Shown here piece by piece: positions 17,346 through 24,998 of a stretch of 35,557 nucleotides of DNA; positions within the stretch are counted from its first letter, which is position 1, and every line of letters begins with the position of its first letter. The notes under the pieces were generated by a model that had not been told where the DNA came from, did not search any database, and saw only the letters and a program-made list of their open reading frames with translations. Origin of the DNA: Anaerolineales bacterium (GTDB taxonomy: Bacteria > Chloroflexota > Anaerolineae > Anaerolineales > Villigracilaceae); contig JAEURI010000017.1 of NCBI GenBank assembly GCA_016789225.1, forward strand, positions 1 through 35,557, in the 5' to 3' direction. Both the position numbers and the translations under genes were made by a program.

Positions 17346-18587
17346 ATGAGCAGGAAAAATTTATTCGTATTGTTTGTAATCGTTTGTGTCATCCTTGCGT
17401 GTAACGCGCCTCTTCCTTCGGCTTCAACTGGTTCTGCCCCATTGAATGATTCCCAGCCGGGAGTGGATGTATCCCAAACCGAAGCCGCCGACGATCATAC
17501 CCATGAAGAGGGAACTGAGGATCATTCTCATACCTCCGATGTCGACCTGACGCATCTTGAGCTGGGGGATGGCAAATATTCCACCAGCCCGCAGGTGGGC
17601 TATGTCTATTCGTGCAATACCCAATTCAACGGCGGAGGCGCGACCGGCACCGGCGACTGGATGAACGGCGACGGAACCTGGGACGCCACAAAGAAAGCTG
17701 TGGTGGATGGCTCTGTGACCTGGCCCAGTAGTTTTGCCGTTACGTTGCAGGGAGATCAACGAGTCTTCACCGGCAATGACCTGCCGGATCACCCCACTGG
17801 AAATTTCCCGGTTGACCCCAGCGACGACGCCTATGCCGTTGACCGAAATCCCAATTCCATTCAGGAACAATCCATCACATTGAGCCTGCCTGCCAATCCA
17901 GCCGCTGCGGCTCAACCGAATTGTGTGGGCGGCGAAGTGGGCATCATGCTTTCGGGTGTGGTCATCTTCAGCGCCTTTGATGCAGAAGGACGTGATGCCG
18001 TGGCTCATGAAGTGCAGGATGCATGTGATGGGCATCCGCAAATGTCCGGCTTTTATCACTATCACAGCCTGAGTGACTGCATCGAAGATACCTCCACGAG
18101 CGGGCATTCCTCTTTGGTTGGGTATGCGTTCGATGGCTATGGCATCTATGGCTATTACGGCGAGGATGGAGGCGAAGTCACCAATGAAGACCTCGACGAA
18201 TGCCACGGTCATACGCATAGGGTCGAATGGGACGGCCAGATGGTGGAGATGTATCACTACCATGCCACGCACGAGTTCCCTTATGTGGTCGGTTGTTTTC
18301 ATGGAACGCCTGCTGTGCGCGCACTATCAGCGGAGGGCGGGCAGCAACCGGGTGCGGGGCAAACTCAGCCCAATGGACAGAATCAGCCGACAGGTCAGCC
18401 GGGAGGCGGGCAACAGGGACAAGGTCAACAGCCGCCGCAGGAAGCGATCAATGCCTGTATCGGTTTGAGCCTGGGTGCGGCCTGTTCAGTCAACACTCCG
18501 AATGGAACGGTCAGTGGAACCTGCTCCACGCCGCCCAATGCCAGCCAATTGACCTGTGTTCCCATTGGCGGTCCTCCCAATCCGTAG
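17346..18587 (+). CDS. YHYH-domain lipoprotein with C-terminal cysteine-rich module
   Basis: 413 residues from ATG 17346, chosen over an in-frame ATG at 17289 because AAGGAGA stands just before it and the lipoprotein signal starts there (lipid Cys19 in VILAC). Residues 51-65 are His-rich (HTHEEGTEDHSHTSD). The YHYH domain covers about 80-325, with GFYHYHS at about 235-241 and MYHYHATHEFPY at about 302-313, plus paired cysteines and HGHTH. These histidines suggest metal binding, but the family's function is unknown. A Gln/Gly-rich linker leads to a final module of about 45 residues with the pattern INAC-x8-C-x8-SGTC...LTCVP. The peroxidase 42 nt downstream ends with the same module, and the two are probably co-transcribed. 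Confidence 0.85.
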   Translation: MSRKNLFVLFVIVCVILACNAPLPSASTGSAPLNDSQPGVDVSQTEAADDHTHEEGTEDHSHTSDVDLTHLELGDGKYSTSPQVGYVYSCNTQFNGGGATGTGDWMNGDGTWDATKKAVVDGSVTWPSSFAVTLQGDQRVFTGNDLPDHPTGNFPVDPSDDAYAVDRNPNSIQEQSITLSLPANPAAAAQPNCVGGEVGIMLSGVVIFSAFDAEGRDAVAHEVQDACDGHPQMSGFYHYHSLSDCIEDTSTSGHSSLVGYAFDGYGIYGYYGEDGGEVTNEDLDECHGHTHRVEWDGQMVEMYHYHATHEFPYVVGCFHGTPAVRALSAEGGQQPGAGQTQPNGQNQPTGQPGGGQQGQGQQPPQEAINACIGLSLGAACSVNTPNGTVSGTCSTPPNASQLTCVPIGGPPNP

Positions 18588-18629
18588 CCCGGACGCGCCA
18601 TTTTATTAATTCAAAAAAGGAGAATCAAA

Positions 18630-20564
18630 ATGAAACGGATTTCAAGATTTGTGGTTTTTGTTGCAACGATTGTTGTTGTGGGATGTCAGTCGATATTGCC
18701 CCAACGGGCAGACATTTCGCTCGCGGTCTCGAATGACTTTGCCGCTCCGGCTCAGGGCGATGCCAGCAGCGAGGTCATCCCGCTCGACGGCAGGGGCAAC
18801 AATGCAGCCCACCCCGAATGGGGAAGTGTGAACCAGCATTTGCTGAGGCTTTCGCCTGTTGATTATGGTGATGGGATCAGCCGCCCGGCTGGAGCAGACC
18901 GCCCAAGCGCGCGCGCAGTGAGCAATACATTTTCTGCCAGCCCCGAAGATGGCATTCTCAATGACCGCGACTTCACTGCCTTCGTGTATGCCTGGGGACA
19001 GTTCCTCGACCATGATATTGACCTGACGGGAACTGCGGCTCCCGTCGAGCCTCTGCCTGTGATCGTCCCTTCGGGCGATGAATGGTTCGACCCCAACAGC
19101 ACAGGCGCAATGACGATCCTTTTCTCGCGCTCGCAGTATGACCCGGCAACGGGCACTTCCAAGACCAACCCGCGCGAACAGGTCAATGTCATTACGGCCT
19201 TTGTGGATGGTTCACAGGTGTACGGTGTGAATGCAGAGCGTGCCGCCGCCCTGCGCGAATTCAGTGGCGGACGTATGAAAGTGAGCGCCGGAAATTTGAT
19301 GCCGTTCAATACAGCTGGATTTGAGAACGCAAACGATGCGCACCGCGTGGATGACTCCCAGTTGTTCCTGGCGGGCGATGTGCGCGCGAACGAAAACCCG
19401 GAGTTGATGTCGCTGCATGTGCTCTTTTTGCGCGAGCACAACCGCATTGCGGATGAAACTGCACACCGCCACCCGGACTGGACGGATGAGGAACTCTATC
19501 AATATGCGCGCCGCGTTGTGATCGCAGAACTTCAAAAGATCACCTATGAAGAATTCCTGCCTGCCATCCTGGGTGAGAATGCCATGCCTGCCTACAGCGG
19601 ATACCGGGCGGATGTAAACCCCGGCATTGCCACCGAGTTTTCCACGGCGGCCTTCCGCGTGGGGCACAGCATGCTCGGCGATGACATCGAATTTCTGGAT
19701 AACGACGGCGAAGAGATCTTCGAAGCGATGGAACTACGCGCCTCCTTCTTTAACCCGACCGTGCTCAGCGAAACGGACATTGACCCACTCCTGAAATATC
19801 TGGCCTCCGACAATGCTCAGGAGATCGACCCGATCGTGGTGGACGATGTGCGTAACTTCCTCTTCGGTGAGCCGGGGCAGGGCGGCTTCGACCTGGCCTC
19901 GCTCAACATTCAACGCGGCAGGGATCATGGCATTGCGGATTACAATACCGTGCGTGAAGCGTATGGGTTGGGACGTATTACCAGCTTTGACCAGATCACT
20001 TCCGATAAAAAAATTCAAGCCTCGCTTGCGGCCACCTATGGAAATGTCGATAACATCGACTTGTGGATCGGCGGCCTGTCTGAAGATCATCTGCCCAATT
20101 CCAGCATGGGTGCAACCTTCACCGCCATTATCGTGGACCAATTCGTGCGCCTGCGCGATGGCGACCGCTTCTGGTATCAATCGTCTCTGCCGAATCGTCT
20201 GGTCAAAGAGATCCAAAATACCAGCCTGGCCGACATCATCCGTCGCAACACTGAATTGACCAAACTCCAGGAGAATGTGTTCTTCTTCAATGAAGAGACT
20301 GTGATGATCGACTCATCAGCCCAGCCGACCGCTGAGCCGCAGGATAAAAATGGCCCGGGGAATGGAAATAACGATCACAATGGAAACGGAAATGGGAAAG
20401 GCCGCCATGATCCGCCCCAGGCTGCGATCAACGCATGTGCTTCATTACAGGCGAATTCATCCTGTTCGTTCACAGGTCGAAATGGCAATCCCCAAAGCGG
20501 GACATGCCAGATCCCGCCAGGTTCGAGTCAACTGGCTTGCGTGCCTGTAGGCGGACGTCCATAA
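18630..20564 (+). CDS. Animal-type haem peroxidase, exported lipoprotein
   Basis: 644 residues. Lipoprotein signal with Cys19 in VVVGC. The An_peroxidase domain spans about 50-560. It has AWGQFLDHDIDLT (distal Gln124, Asp127, His128 as in myeloperoxidase), RANENPEL (Arg252 and Glu255, matching the catalytic RxxE), LREHNRIA (268-275), AFRVGHSMLG (proximal His346) and LNIQRGRDHGI. All key residues are present, so it is probably active on the outer face of the cell, oxidising halides, phenols or protein tyrosines; the substrate cannot be read from sequence. A linker NGPGNGNNDHNGNGNGKG leads to a 48-residue C-terminal module (597-644) with the spacing INAC-x8-C-x11-GTC...LACVP, shared with the preceding YHYH protein. 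Ribosome binding site AAGGAG. Confidence 0.93.
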   Translation: MKRISRFVVFVATIVVVGCQSILPQRADISLAVSNDFAAPAQGDASSEVIPLDGRGNNAAHPEWGSVNQHLLRLSPVDYGDGISRPAGADRPSARAVSNTFSASPEDGILNDRDFTAFVYAWGQFLDHDIDLTGTAAPVEPLPVIVPSGDEWFDPNSTGAMTILFSRSQYDPATGTSKTNPREQVNVITAFVDGSQVYGVNAERAAALREFSGGRMKVSAGNLMPFNTAGFENANDAHRVDDSQLFLAGDVRANENPELMSLHVLFLREHNRIADETAHRHPDWTDEELYQYARRVVIAELQKITYEEFLPAILGENAMPAYSGYRADVNPGIATEFSTAAFRVGHSMLGDDIEFLDNDGEEIFEAMELRASFFNPTVLSETDIDPLLKYLASDNAQEIDPIVVDDVRNFLFGEPGQGGFDLASLNIQRGRDHGIADYNTVREAYGLGRITSFDQITSDKKIQASLAATYGNVDNIDLWIGGLSEDHLPNSSMGATFTAIIVDQFVRLRDGDRFWYQSSLPNRLVKEIQNTSLADIIRRNTELTKLQENVFFFNEETVMIDSSAQPTAEPQDKNGPGNGNNDHNGNGNGKGRHDPPQAAINACASLQANSSCSFTGRNGNPQSGTCQIPPGSSQLACVPVGGRP

Positions 20565-20568
20565 ATGA

Positions 20569-20601
20569 AACAGCGGCGGTCGATTTTCGACCGCCGCTGT
20601 T
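20569..20601. terminator. Bidirectional terminator between the peroxidase and EamA genes
   Basis: Perfect 15-bp stem AACAGCGGCGGTCGA with a TTT loop. It sits between convergent stop codons (20564 and 20603). The plus side is followed by TCTTAGTTTCTG and the minus side by CATTTAT. Confidence 0.75.
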
Positions 20602-20602
20602 C

Positions 20603-21526
20603 TTAGTTTCTGTCGCCAACCCTCAACAAGAGCACACCGAATAACAAAAGCAGACTCCCGCCGAGTTGAACACCGTTCATCAACTCGCTCAAAAACAGGT
20701 AAGACCAAACCGCAGTGAAGACCGGCTCCAATGTGGCGACCAGATTGGAAACGGTCGGCGAGAGATAGCGGATGCTCAGAGTGTACAAGCCAAAGCCGCC
20801 CAATGTGGGCGCCACGCCGAGGAAGAACAACAAGCCCCAGCCCGGCAGTGAACTGCCAAGCCAGAGCATATTTGAGAACGCAGGTTGTTTGGTGATGAAC
20901 AGGTCACTGGCGAGGTTGAAGAAGAATAAAAAGAAAGTAGCCGAAGCGAAACTGTATAACAACGCCGTCCATGAGTCGATGTGACGGTCTCCCGCGGCTT
21001 TGCCTTGCAGGTTGTACACGGCAAACATCAAACCGGTCAACAGACCAAAGATAATTCCCAGCGGGTTCAACTTCCACGCGGCGGGGTTTGCAGCACCGGA
21101 AACCAGGATCGTCCCGGCAAAACTCAGGGCGATCGAGATGATCTTGATGCCGTTGAAGGTCTCTTTGAAAATGATGCGGCTTAGCACAGCGGTCATTGCC
21201 GGAGAGGAAAAGGCCAGGACGGTAGCAACCGCCGCCCCGTTGTATTGAACCGAGAATGTCCACATTGAGTTGAAGACCGCCAGCGAGAATCCATACCAGA
21301 TCATGAAGCCCCAATGTTTGCGGTCGAGCGCAAAACGCCCGCGGCTGAAAGCCAGCAACCCGACTAGCATGCCGAACGCTACGAACAGGTCGCGCCAGAA
21401 GGCGAGCACCAGCGAAGGCAGGGCATAGGTCTTGCTTAAATAACTGATGAACGGCCCGGTCGTAGACCAAATGATCGTGGCGATGAGTGCAATGATGAAT
21501 CCGCGTGAAGAGGTGGGTGAGGACAT
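20603..21526 (-). CDS. EamA/DMT-family transporter
   Basis: 307 residues with ten predicted membrane helices in two five-helix EamA repeats. Repeat one starts GFIIALIATIIWSTTGPF (about 9-26) and repeat two starts near NPLGIIFGLLTGLMFAVYNL (about 174-193). Typical closing helices are PTVSNLVATLEPVFTAVWSYLFLSE and a final short hydrophobic segment. Members export or import small metabolites; the substrate is not predictable. The start ATG at 21526 has GGAG 5 nt upstream. A terminator-like palindrome (21540-21570) separates it from tRNA-Glu, so it is probably transcribed on its own or by read-through. Confidence 0.9.
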   Translation of the reverse strand: MSSPTSSRGFIIALIATIIWSTTGPFISYLSKTYALPSLVLAFWRDLFVAFGMLVGLLAFSRGRFALDRKHWGFMIWYGFSLAVFNSMWTFSVQYNGAAVATVLAFSSPAMTAVLSRIIFKETFNGIKIISIALSFAGTILVSGAANPAAWKLNPLGIIFGLLTGLMFAVYNLQGKAAGDRHIDSWTALLYSFASATFFLFFFNLASDLFITKQPAFSNMLWLGSSLPGWGLLFFLGVAPTLGGFGLYTLSIRYLSPTVSNLVATLEPVFTAVWSYLFLSELMNGVQLGGSLLLLFGVLLLRVGDRN

Positions 21527-21539
21527 GGGTCTCCAAAAA

Positions 21540-21570
21540 AGTGACAGTCACCTCCGAGGTGACTGTCACT
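21540..21570 (-). terminator. Nested palindrome copy 3, terminator of tRNA-Glu
   Basis: Perfect 15-bp arms (AGTGACAGTCACCTC and its complement) around one base, 6 nt beyond the tRNA-Glu 3' end. On the minus strand it is followed by TTTTTT, which makes it a good intrinsic terminator. Same repeat family as 10977-11007 and 12911-12943. Confidence 0.75.
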
Positions 21571-21576
21571 TGGTAG

Positions 21577-21649
21577 TGCCCCCACGGAGACTCGAACTCC
21601 GGTTTAAGCCTTGAGAGGGCTTCGTCCTGGGCCGCTAGACGATGGGGGC
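21577..21649 (-). tRNA. tRNA-Glu (anticodon CTC)
   Basis: 73 nt. Acceptor GCCCCCA pairs with TGGGGGC and the discriminator is A. D arm TCTAGCGGCC; anticodon stem AAGCC/GGCTT with loop CTCTCAA; T arm CGGAG-TTCGAGT-CTCCG. CCA is not encoded. Confidence 0.95.
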
Positions 21650-21703
21650 GTTTAGCGGGCTGTATTCTATCACCCGCGTTTTGAATCGTCAAACGTGGCG
21701 CAA

Positions 21704-23713
21704 TTAATTTTGCGCTACAAACACGTGTAGCTCTTTCGGGCCATGCACGCCGATGGTCAACGTCATCTCGATATCCGCTGTGCGCGAAGGCCCGGTGATG
21801 AAGACCGCATTTTTGCCTTTTACCACTTGCATGGCATCGGGCAGTGACGGAAGAATGTCCTTTGACCTTAATACCGTGATGTGGACTTCAGGCAGCAACG
21901 ACCCGTACAGTTCCTCATCCGCTTCCAACACGGACCCGGTATCTGCCAGCCCCACCCAGGCCTTCGTCACACCGACGCTGAGTGTCGGGTCGGGGTCGTG
22001 GGTGAAGTCGATGCCTGCCTGGCGCAAAAGAGATTCATCGAGCACGTTTGGTTGAAGGTAAATTCTTTTGACGTTCTTCGATACTAGATATTCGATAATG
22101 GATTGCGTTGGGTTGTTTGTTTGATACACATTGCCGGAGAGGGCGGTGAGTTCGGTGGTGAATTGGTCGTTCATATTATGGAGTGCAGGAGCTAAGTGCC
22201 CCGAAGGGGTATACTCCTGCATGGGTTGAAGATCGATAGGGTTGTTAAATTCCTTTTCAACATTTATCGCCGACAGCTTGCTGTCGGATTCCATAAAGCG
22301 CTCTCTAAACGTCTTCCCTGCAAATCGCGGCATATCCTTGCTGTAGCCCCAGCCGGTAAACGCGGGCAGGCGCATCCACTGCGAGCGGGGCGAGAGGAGA
22401 TGCGTTCCCAGCGCAGCGAATTTTTGAGAGAGGGCAAACAACTTCGGCCGAGTCGCGAGTCGGGCGAATGCCTTGAGGAAAAATCTCGTTGACCAAGCCA
22501 GACTCGCTCCATAGTCCATCGTCTGTCGTCCATCGTCTTTAGGACTTTGCCCTGCCCGAACTCTTGTAAGCAACTTCGGCAGGTCAATATCCACCGGGCA
22601 GGCTTCCTTGCATGCGCCGCATAATGACGAGGCTTGTGCAAGTTGAAAATAATTTTCTCCGAACAATCCAGGCGAGATGACACTTCCAATGGGACCGGGA
22701 TACGGCGCAATCGAAAGATCGCGCCCGATGTAAGCATGGCCGCTCAACTCGCGGAAGACGGGGCAGGCATTAAGACACGCGCCGCAGCGAATGCAATAAA
22801 GTGACTCTTTGAGAGGCGAGTTGCGCAGGCGGCTTCGTCCGTTATCGAGCAGGATGATGTAACGTTGCTGCCCGGGCATGGGTTTGTGAAGCAATTGGGT
22901 GTAGACCGAGAGCTTTTGCCCGGTGGCAGAGCGCGGCAGGAGTGAAAGCATGAGCGCGAGGTCATCGAGATTGGGGACGAGGCGTTCCATGCCCATGAGC
23001 GCAATATGTGTTTTGGGGATGGTCGTGACCATGCGCCCGTTGCCCTCATTGGTGACGATACACATGCCGCCTGTATCTGCCACGCCAAAGTTGACTCCGC
23101 TGATGCCGATGTCGGCGGTGAGGAAGACTTCACGCAAAACTTTTCTTGCCGTTGCGGTAAGGGTCGGAATGTCTTCGGTGTAGGGAATGCCGAGCTTTTC
23201 GTGAAAGAGTTGGGCCACCTGTTCCTTCTTGAGATGTGCCGCCGGTGTGATGATGTGACTCGGTTTCTCATGCCGCAATTGCACAATGTATTCGCCGAGG
23301 TCGGTTTCGACGACATCAATGCCGTGCTGTTCGAGTACATGGTTAAGTTCGATCTCTTCACTGACCATGCTTTTGGATTTGGCGATGAGGGTTTTTGGTG
23401 ATCGGTACTTTGTAATTGATCTGCTGATTTCCAGAATAATGTTGATGGCTTCTTTGGCATCCTTTGCGTGGTGGACGATGATGCCGTTGGCTTCGGCGTT
23501 GGCAATAAATTGGTTGAGGTAAGCATCGAGATGGTCGATCACATCCGCGCGGACGCGATGCGCACGCTGACGCCTCTCGCGCCAGTCGGGAATCGATTCG
23601 AAGGCGGCGGCCTTGCCTTTGAGTCGGCGTTCGGTGTTGTTATCCAATGCGGTTTGGAGGGTTTTATTTTGGATGGATTCGCGGATGCGCGCGCGGAAGG
23701 TCTGGTTGCTCAT
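21704..23713 (-). CDS. LutB-LutC fusion: iron-sulfur LUD-domain protein of lactate oxidation
   Basis: 669 residues. The N-terminal 460 residues match LutB: LUD domain (about 60-300) with ISGVNFGVADTGG, then CIRCGACLNACP (Cys 307, 310, 313, 317) and CGACKEACP (Cys 365, 368, 372) for [4Fe-4S] clusters. Residues about 513-669 match LutC (SIIEYLVSKNVKRIYL, VGLADTGSV, FITGPSRTADIEMTLTIGVHGP). LutABC oxidises L-lactate to pyruvate in B. subtilis, where B and C are separate proteins. The fusion linker carries residues from two palindromic repeats (22185-22220 and 22270-22287), and another loop carries a 7-bp tandem repeat (22509-22536). The ATG overlaps the upstream methyltransferase stop codon (ATGA), so translation is probably coupled. 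The LutA partner is at 27644-28399. Confidence 0.88.
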   Translation of the reverse strand: MSNQTFRARIRESIQNKTLQTALDNNTERRLKGKAAAFESIPDWRERRQRAHRVRADVIDHLDAYLNQFIANAEANGIIVHHAKDAKEAINIILEISRSITKYRSPKTLIAKSKSMVSEEIELNHVLEQHGIDVVETDLGEYIVQLRHEKPSHIITPAAHLKKEQVAQLFHEKLGIPYTEDIPTLTATARKVLREVFLTADIGISGVNFGVADTGGMCIVTNEGNGRMVTTIPKTHIALMGMERLVPNLDDLALMLSLLPRSATGQKLSVYTQLLHKPMPGQQRYIILLDNGRSRLRNSPLKESLYCIRCGACLNACPVFRELSGHAYIGRDLSIAPYPGPIGSVISPGLFGENYFQLAQASSLCGACKEACPVDIDLPKLLTRVRAGQSPKDDGRQTMDYGASLAWSTRFFLKAFARLATRPKLFALSQKFAALGTHLLSPRSQWMRLPAFTGWGYSKDMPRFAGKTFRERFMESDSKLSAINVEKEFNNPIDLQPMQEYTPSGHLAPALHNMNDQFTTELTALSGNVYQTNNPTQSIIEYLVSKNVKRIYLQPNVLDESLLRQAGIDFTHDPDPTLSVGVTKAWVGLADTGSVLEADEELYGSLLPEVHITVLRSKDILPSLPDAMQVVKGKNAVFITGPSRTADIEMTLTIGVHGPKELHVFVAQN
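22185..22220. repeat. Palindromic repeat with GCTAAGTGCCC core, translated in lutBC
   Basis: Arms GCAGGAG/CTCCTGC, inner CCCC/GGGG. Translated in frame as QEYTPSGHLAPAL in the linker between the LutB and LutC parts. A second copy of the core with different but matching arms lies at 33002-33036. Confidence 0.7.
22270..22287. repeat. Perfect palindrome CCGACAGC/GCTGTCGG in the lutBC linker
   Basis: 8-bp arms around TT, translated as ESDSKLSA on the minus strand, about 50 nt from the previous element and in the same interdomain linker. Confidence 0.6.
22509..22536. repeat. Heptanucleotide tandem repeat in lutBC
   Basis: Four 7-bp units: CCATAGT, CCATCGT, CTGTCGT, CCATCGT. Read on the minus strand as part of KDDGRQTMDYG, just after the second Fe-S motif region. 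Confidence 0.7.
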
Positions 23714-24417
23714 GCTTTTATCCCGATATACAAGCCGCGCCCGTCCAGGCCTTGCGGGTCGTGAAAGGTTTTCAGGCCTGCCAGTCGAAATGCGTTTAGA
23801 TAATCTTTTTTGTTGAACAAGCCGAGTTCGAGGATTTCCTTCTCATGTTCAATACCTTTTGAAGTACCGATCAAGTATTGGAATTCGATGATGGAAATAT
23901 TTCCCCTGCGACGGCTGTAGCTCATGCGAAAGATTTTTGTATCGGGCTTGCTGGACAAAGTGGTAAAGGAACGCCCTGTGTGCCATTGACTGGGCGTGAA
24001 CCATGGTTCGATCAGTAAAACCCCGCCAGTATTAAGGTGGCTTGCCATGGTCTTTATGGCTTTGTGAAGGCGCGGCTTTGTTTTGACGTACCCGATGGCG
24101 CTGAATAGGCAAACAATGACGTCGAAAGTGTTTTCCAACCTGAAATCCACCATATCCCCTTGATGAAAGCGAATGCCGGGATGGTTCCGCCGCGCTTCAT
24201 GCAGCATATATGGGTCAATGTCCAGCCCTTCGACCTGGTAATGTTTTCTCAATAAATTTACGTGAATGCCTGTACCGCAGCCGACATCCAACAGAGAGTT
24301 TCCGCTGGATATTTTGTATTGTTGAATGATCTGATGCGTTAGACCCGCTTCGGCAGGATAATCCTTGCTGTTGGCAGCGTAGATGTCATCGTAATATTTT
24401 GCGGATTTTGAACCCAT
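23710..24417 (-). CDS. Class I SAM-dependent methyltransferase
   Basis: 235 residues from ATG 24417. This start is preferred because AGGAGA lies about 10 nt upstream and it avoids overlap with the phosphatase gene; an in-frame upstream ATG at 24474 lies inside that gene. Rossmann methyltransferase motifs: LLDVGCGTGIHVNLL (motif I, AdoMet binding), VEGLDIDPYML (acidic end of strand 2), IRFHQGDMVDF and FDVIVCLFSAIGYV (motif IV region), then GGVLLIEPWF. The substrate is not evident; closest in style to small-molecule methyltransferases. Its stop overlaps the lutBC start by 4 nt, and it follows the phosphatase by 11 nt, so the three minus-strand genes form one operon. Confidence 0.85.
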   Translation of the reverse strand: MGSKSAKYYDDIYAANSKDYPAEAGLTHQIIQQYKISSGNSLLDVGCGTGIHVNLLRKHYQVEGLDIDPYMLHEARRNHPGIRFHQGDMVDFRLENTFDVIVCLFSAIGYVKTKPRLHKAIKTMASHLNTGGVLLIEPWFTPSQWHTGRSFTTLSSKPDTKIFRMSYSRRRGNISIIEFQYLIGTSKGIEHEKEILELGLFNKKDYLNAFRLAGLKTFHDPQGLDGRGLYIGIKA

Positions 24418-24428
24418 ATTCCCTTCTC

Positions 24429-24965
24429 CTACGGAATAAACTGACGGATGAAGCTTCGGATGGAATTGATCCACGATCTATTCTTTTGCACGACCTGTCT
24501 TGCATTTTCATCGCCCCAGCGCATTCGCTTTTCCATCATACCATCGGCGGTCTCCTTGCGCATTTGGCTGATGAGTTTCATCGCCTCAACACGTTCCAGG
24601 CCCCGCCAGCGGAGTAATCCATACGCCACGGTTCCGGTGCGATGAATACCTGCCGAGCAGTGAATGAGCAGGGACCTGCCATCATCCAGCAGTTGCGAGA
24701 GGTTGGGCATGGCGGCCAGCAAGCGTTTGTGGACTTCGCCTTCGGGGTGGTCACCGTTTGGGATGGGCAACCAGACCCAAACCATGTTGGAGGCGAGAGT
24801 CAGGGTGCGCATCTGCCCGGCGTTTTCACTTTCCTTCAATAAGGTCACAACATGCGTGCAGCCGGACTCGCGCAGATGTGGAAAATCCACGCCGCGCGGA
24901 CGATGATTGAGGGCCAGCCTTCCATGGCCGATTTTCACAAAGTTATAGTGGGAGGTCTCTTTCAT
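24429..24965 (-). CDS. Dual-specificity / tyrosine protein phosphatase
   Basis: 178 residues from the ATG at 24965. An in-frame ATG at 24983 would add six residues but overlaps a -10-like TATAAT, so the later start is favoured. The catalytic P-loop HCSAGIHRTG is intact (nucleophile Cys103 and Arg109 in this numbering), and PNGDHP about 30 residues before it can supply the general-acid aspartate. The fold is that of cysteine-based phosphatases in the DSP/PTP group. Targets are unknown; a phosphoprotein or phosphoinositide-like compound is possible. First gene of a probable operon with the methyltransferase and lutBC. Confidence 0.85.
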   Translation of the reverse strand: MKETSHYNFVKIGHGRLALNHRPRGVDFPHLRESGCTHVVTLLKESENAGQMRTLTLASNMVWVWLPIPNGDHPEGEVHKRLLAAMPNLSQLLDDGRSLLIHCSAGIHRTGTVAYGLLRWRGLERVEAMKLISQMRKETADGMMEKRMRWGDENARQVVQKNRSWINSIRSFIRQFIP

Positions 24966-24981
24966 GGGCAATTTTGAATCC

Positions 24982-24991
24982 ATTATATAAT
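24982..24991. promoter_or_regulatory. Overlapping divergent -10 boxes
   Basis: The 10-bp stretch ATTATATAAT reads TATAAT on the plus strand (24986-24991) and TATAAT on the minus strand (24987-24982). The plus-strand box ends 7 nt before ATG 24999, fitting a leaderless mRNA for the permease; the minus-strand box serves the phosphatase. No good -35 was found on either side. Confidence 0.45.
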
Positions 24992-24998
24992 TAACTTG

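Noticed and set aside
24417..24474. Upstream start for the methyltransferase
   Set aside because: It would overlap the phosphatase gene and lacks the AGGAGA site that precedes ATG 24417.
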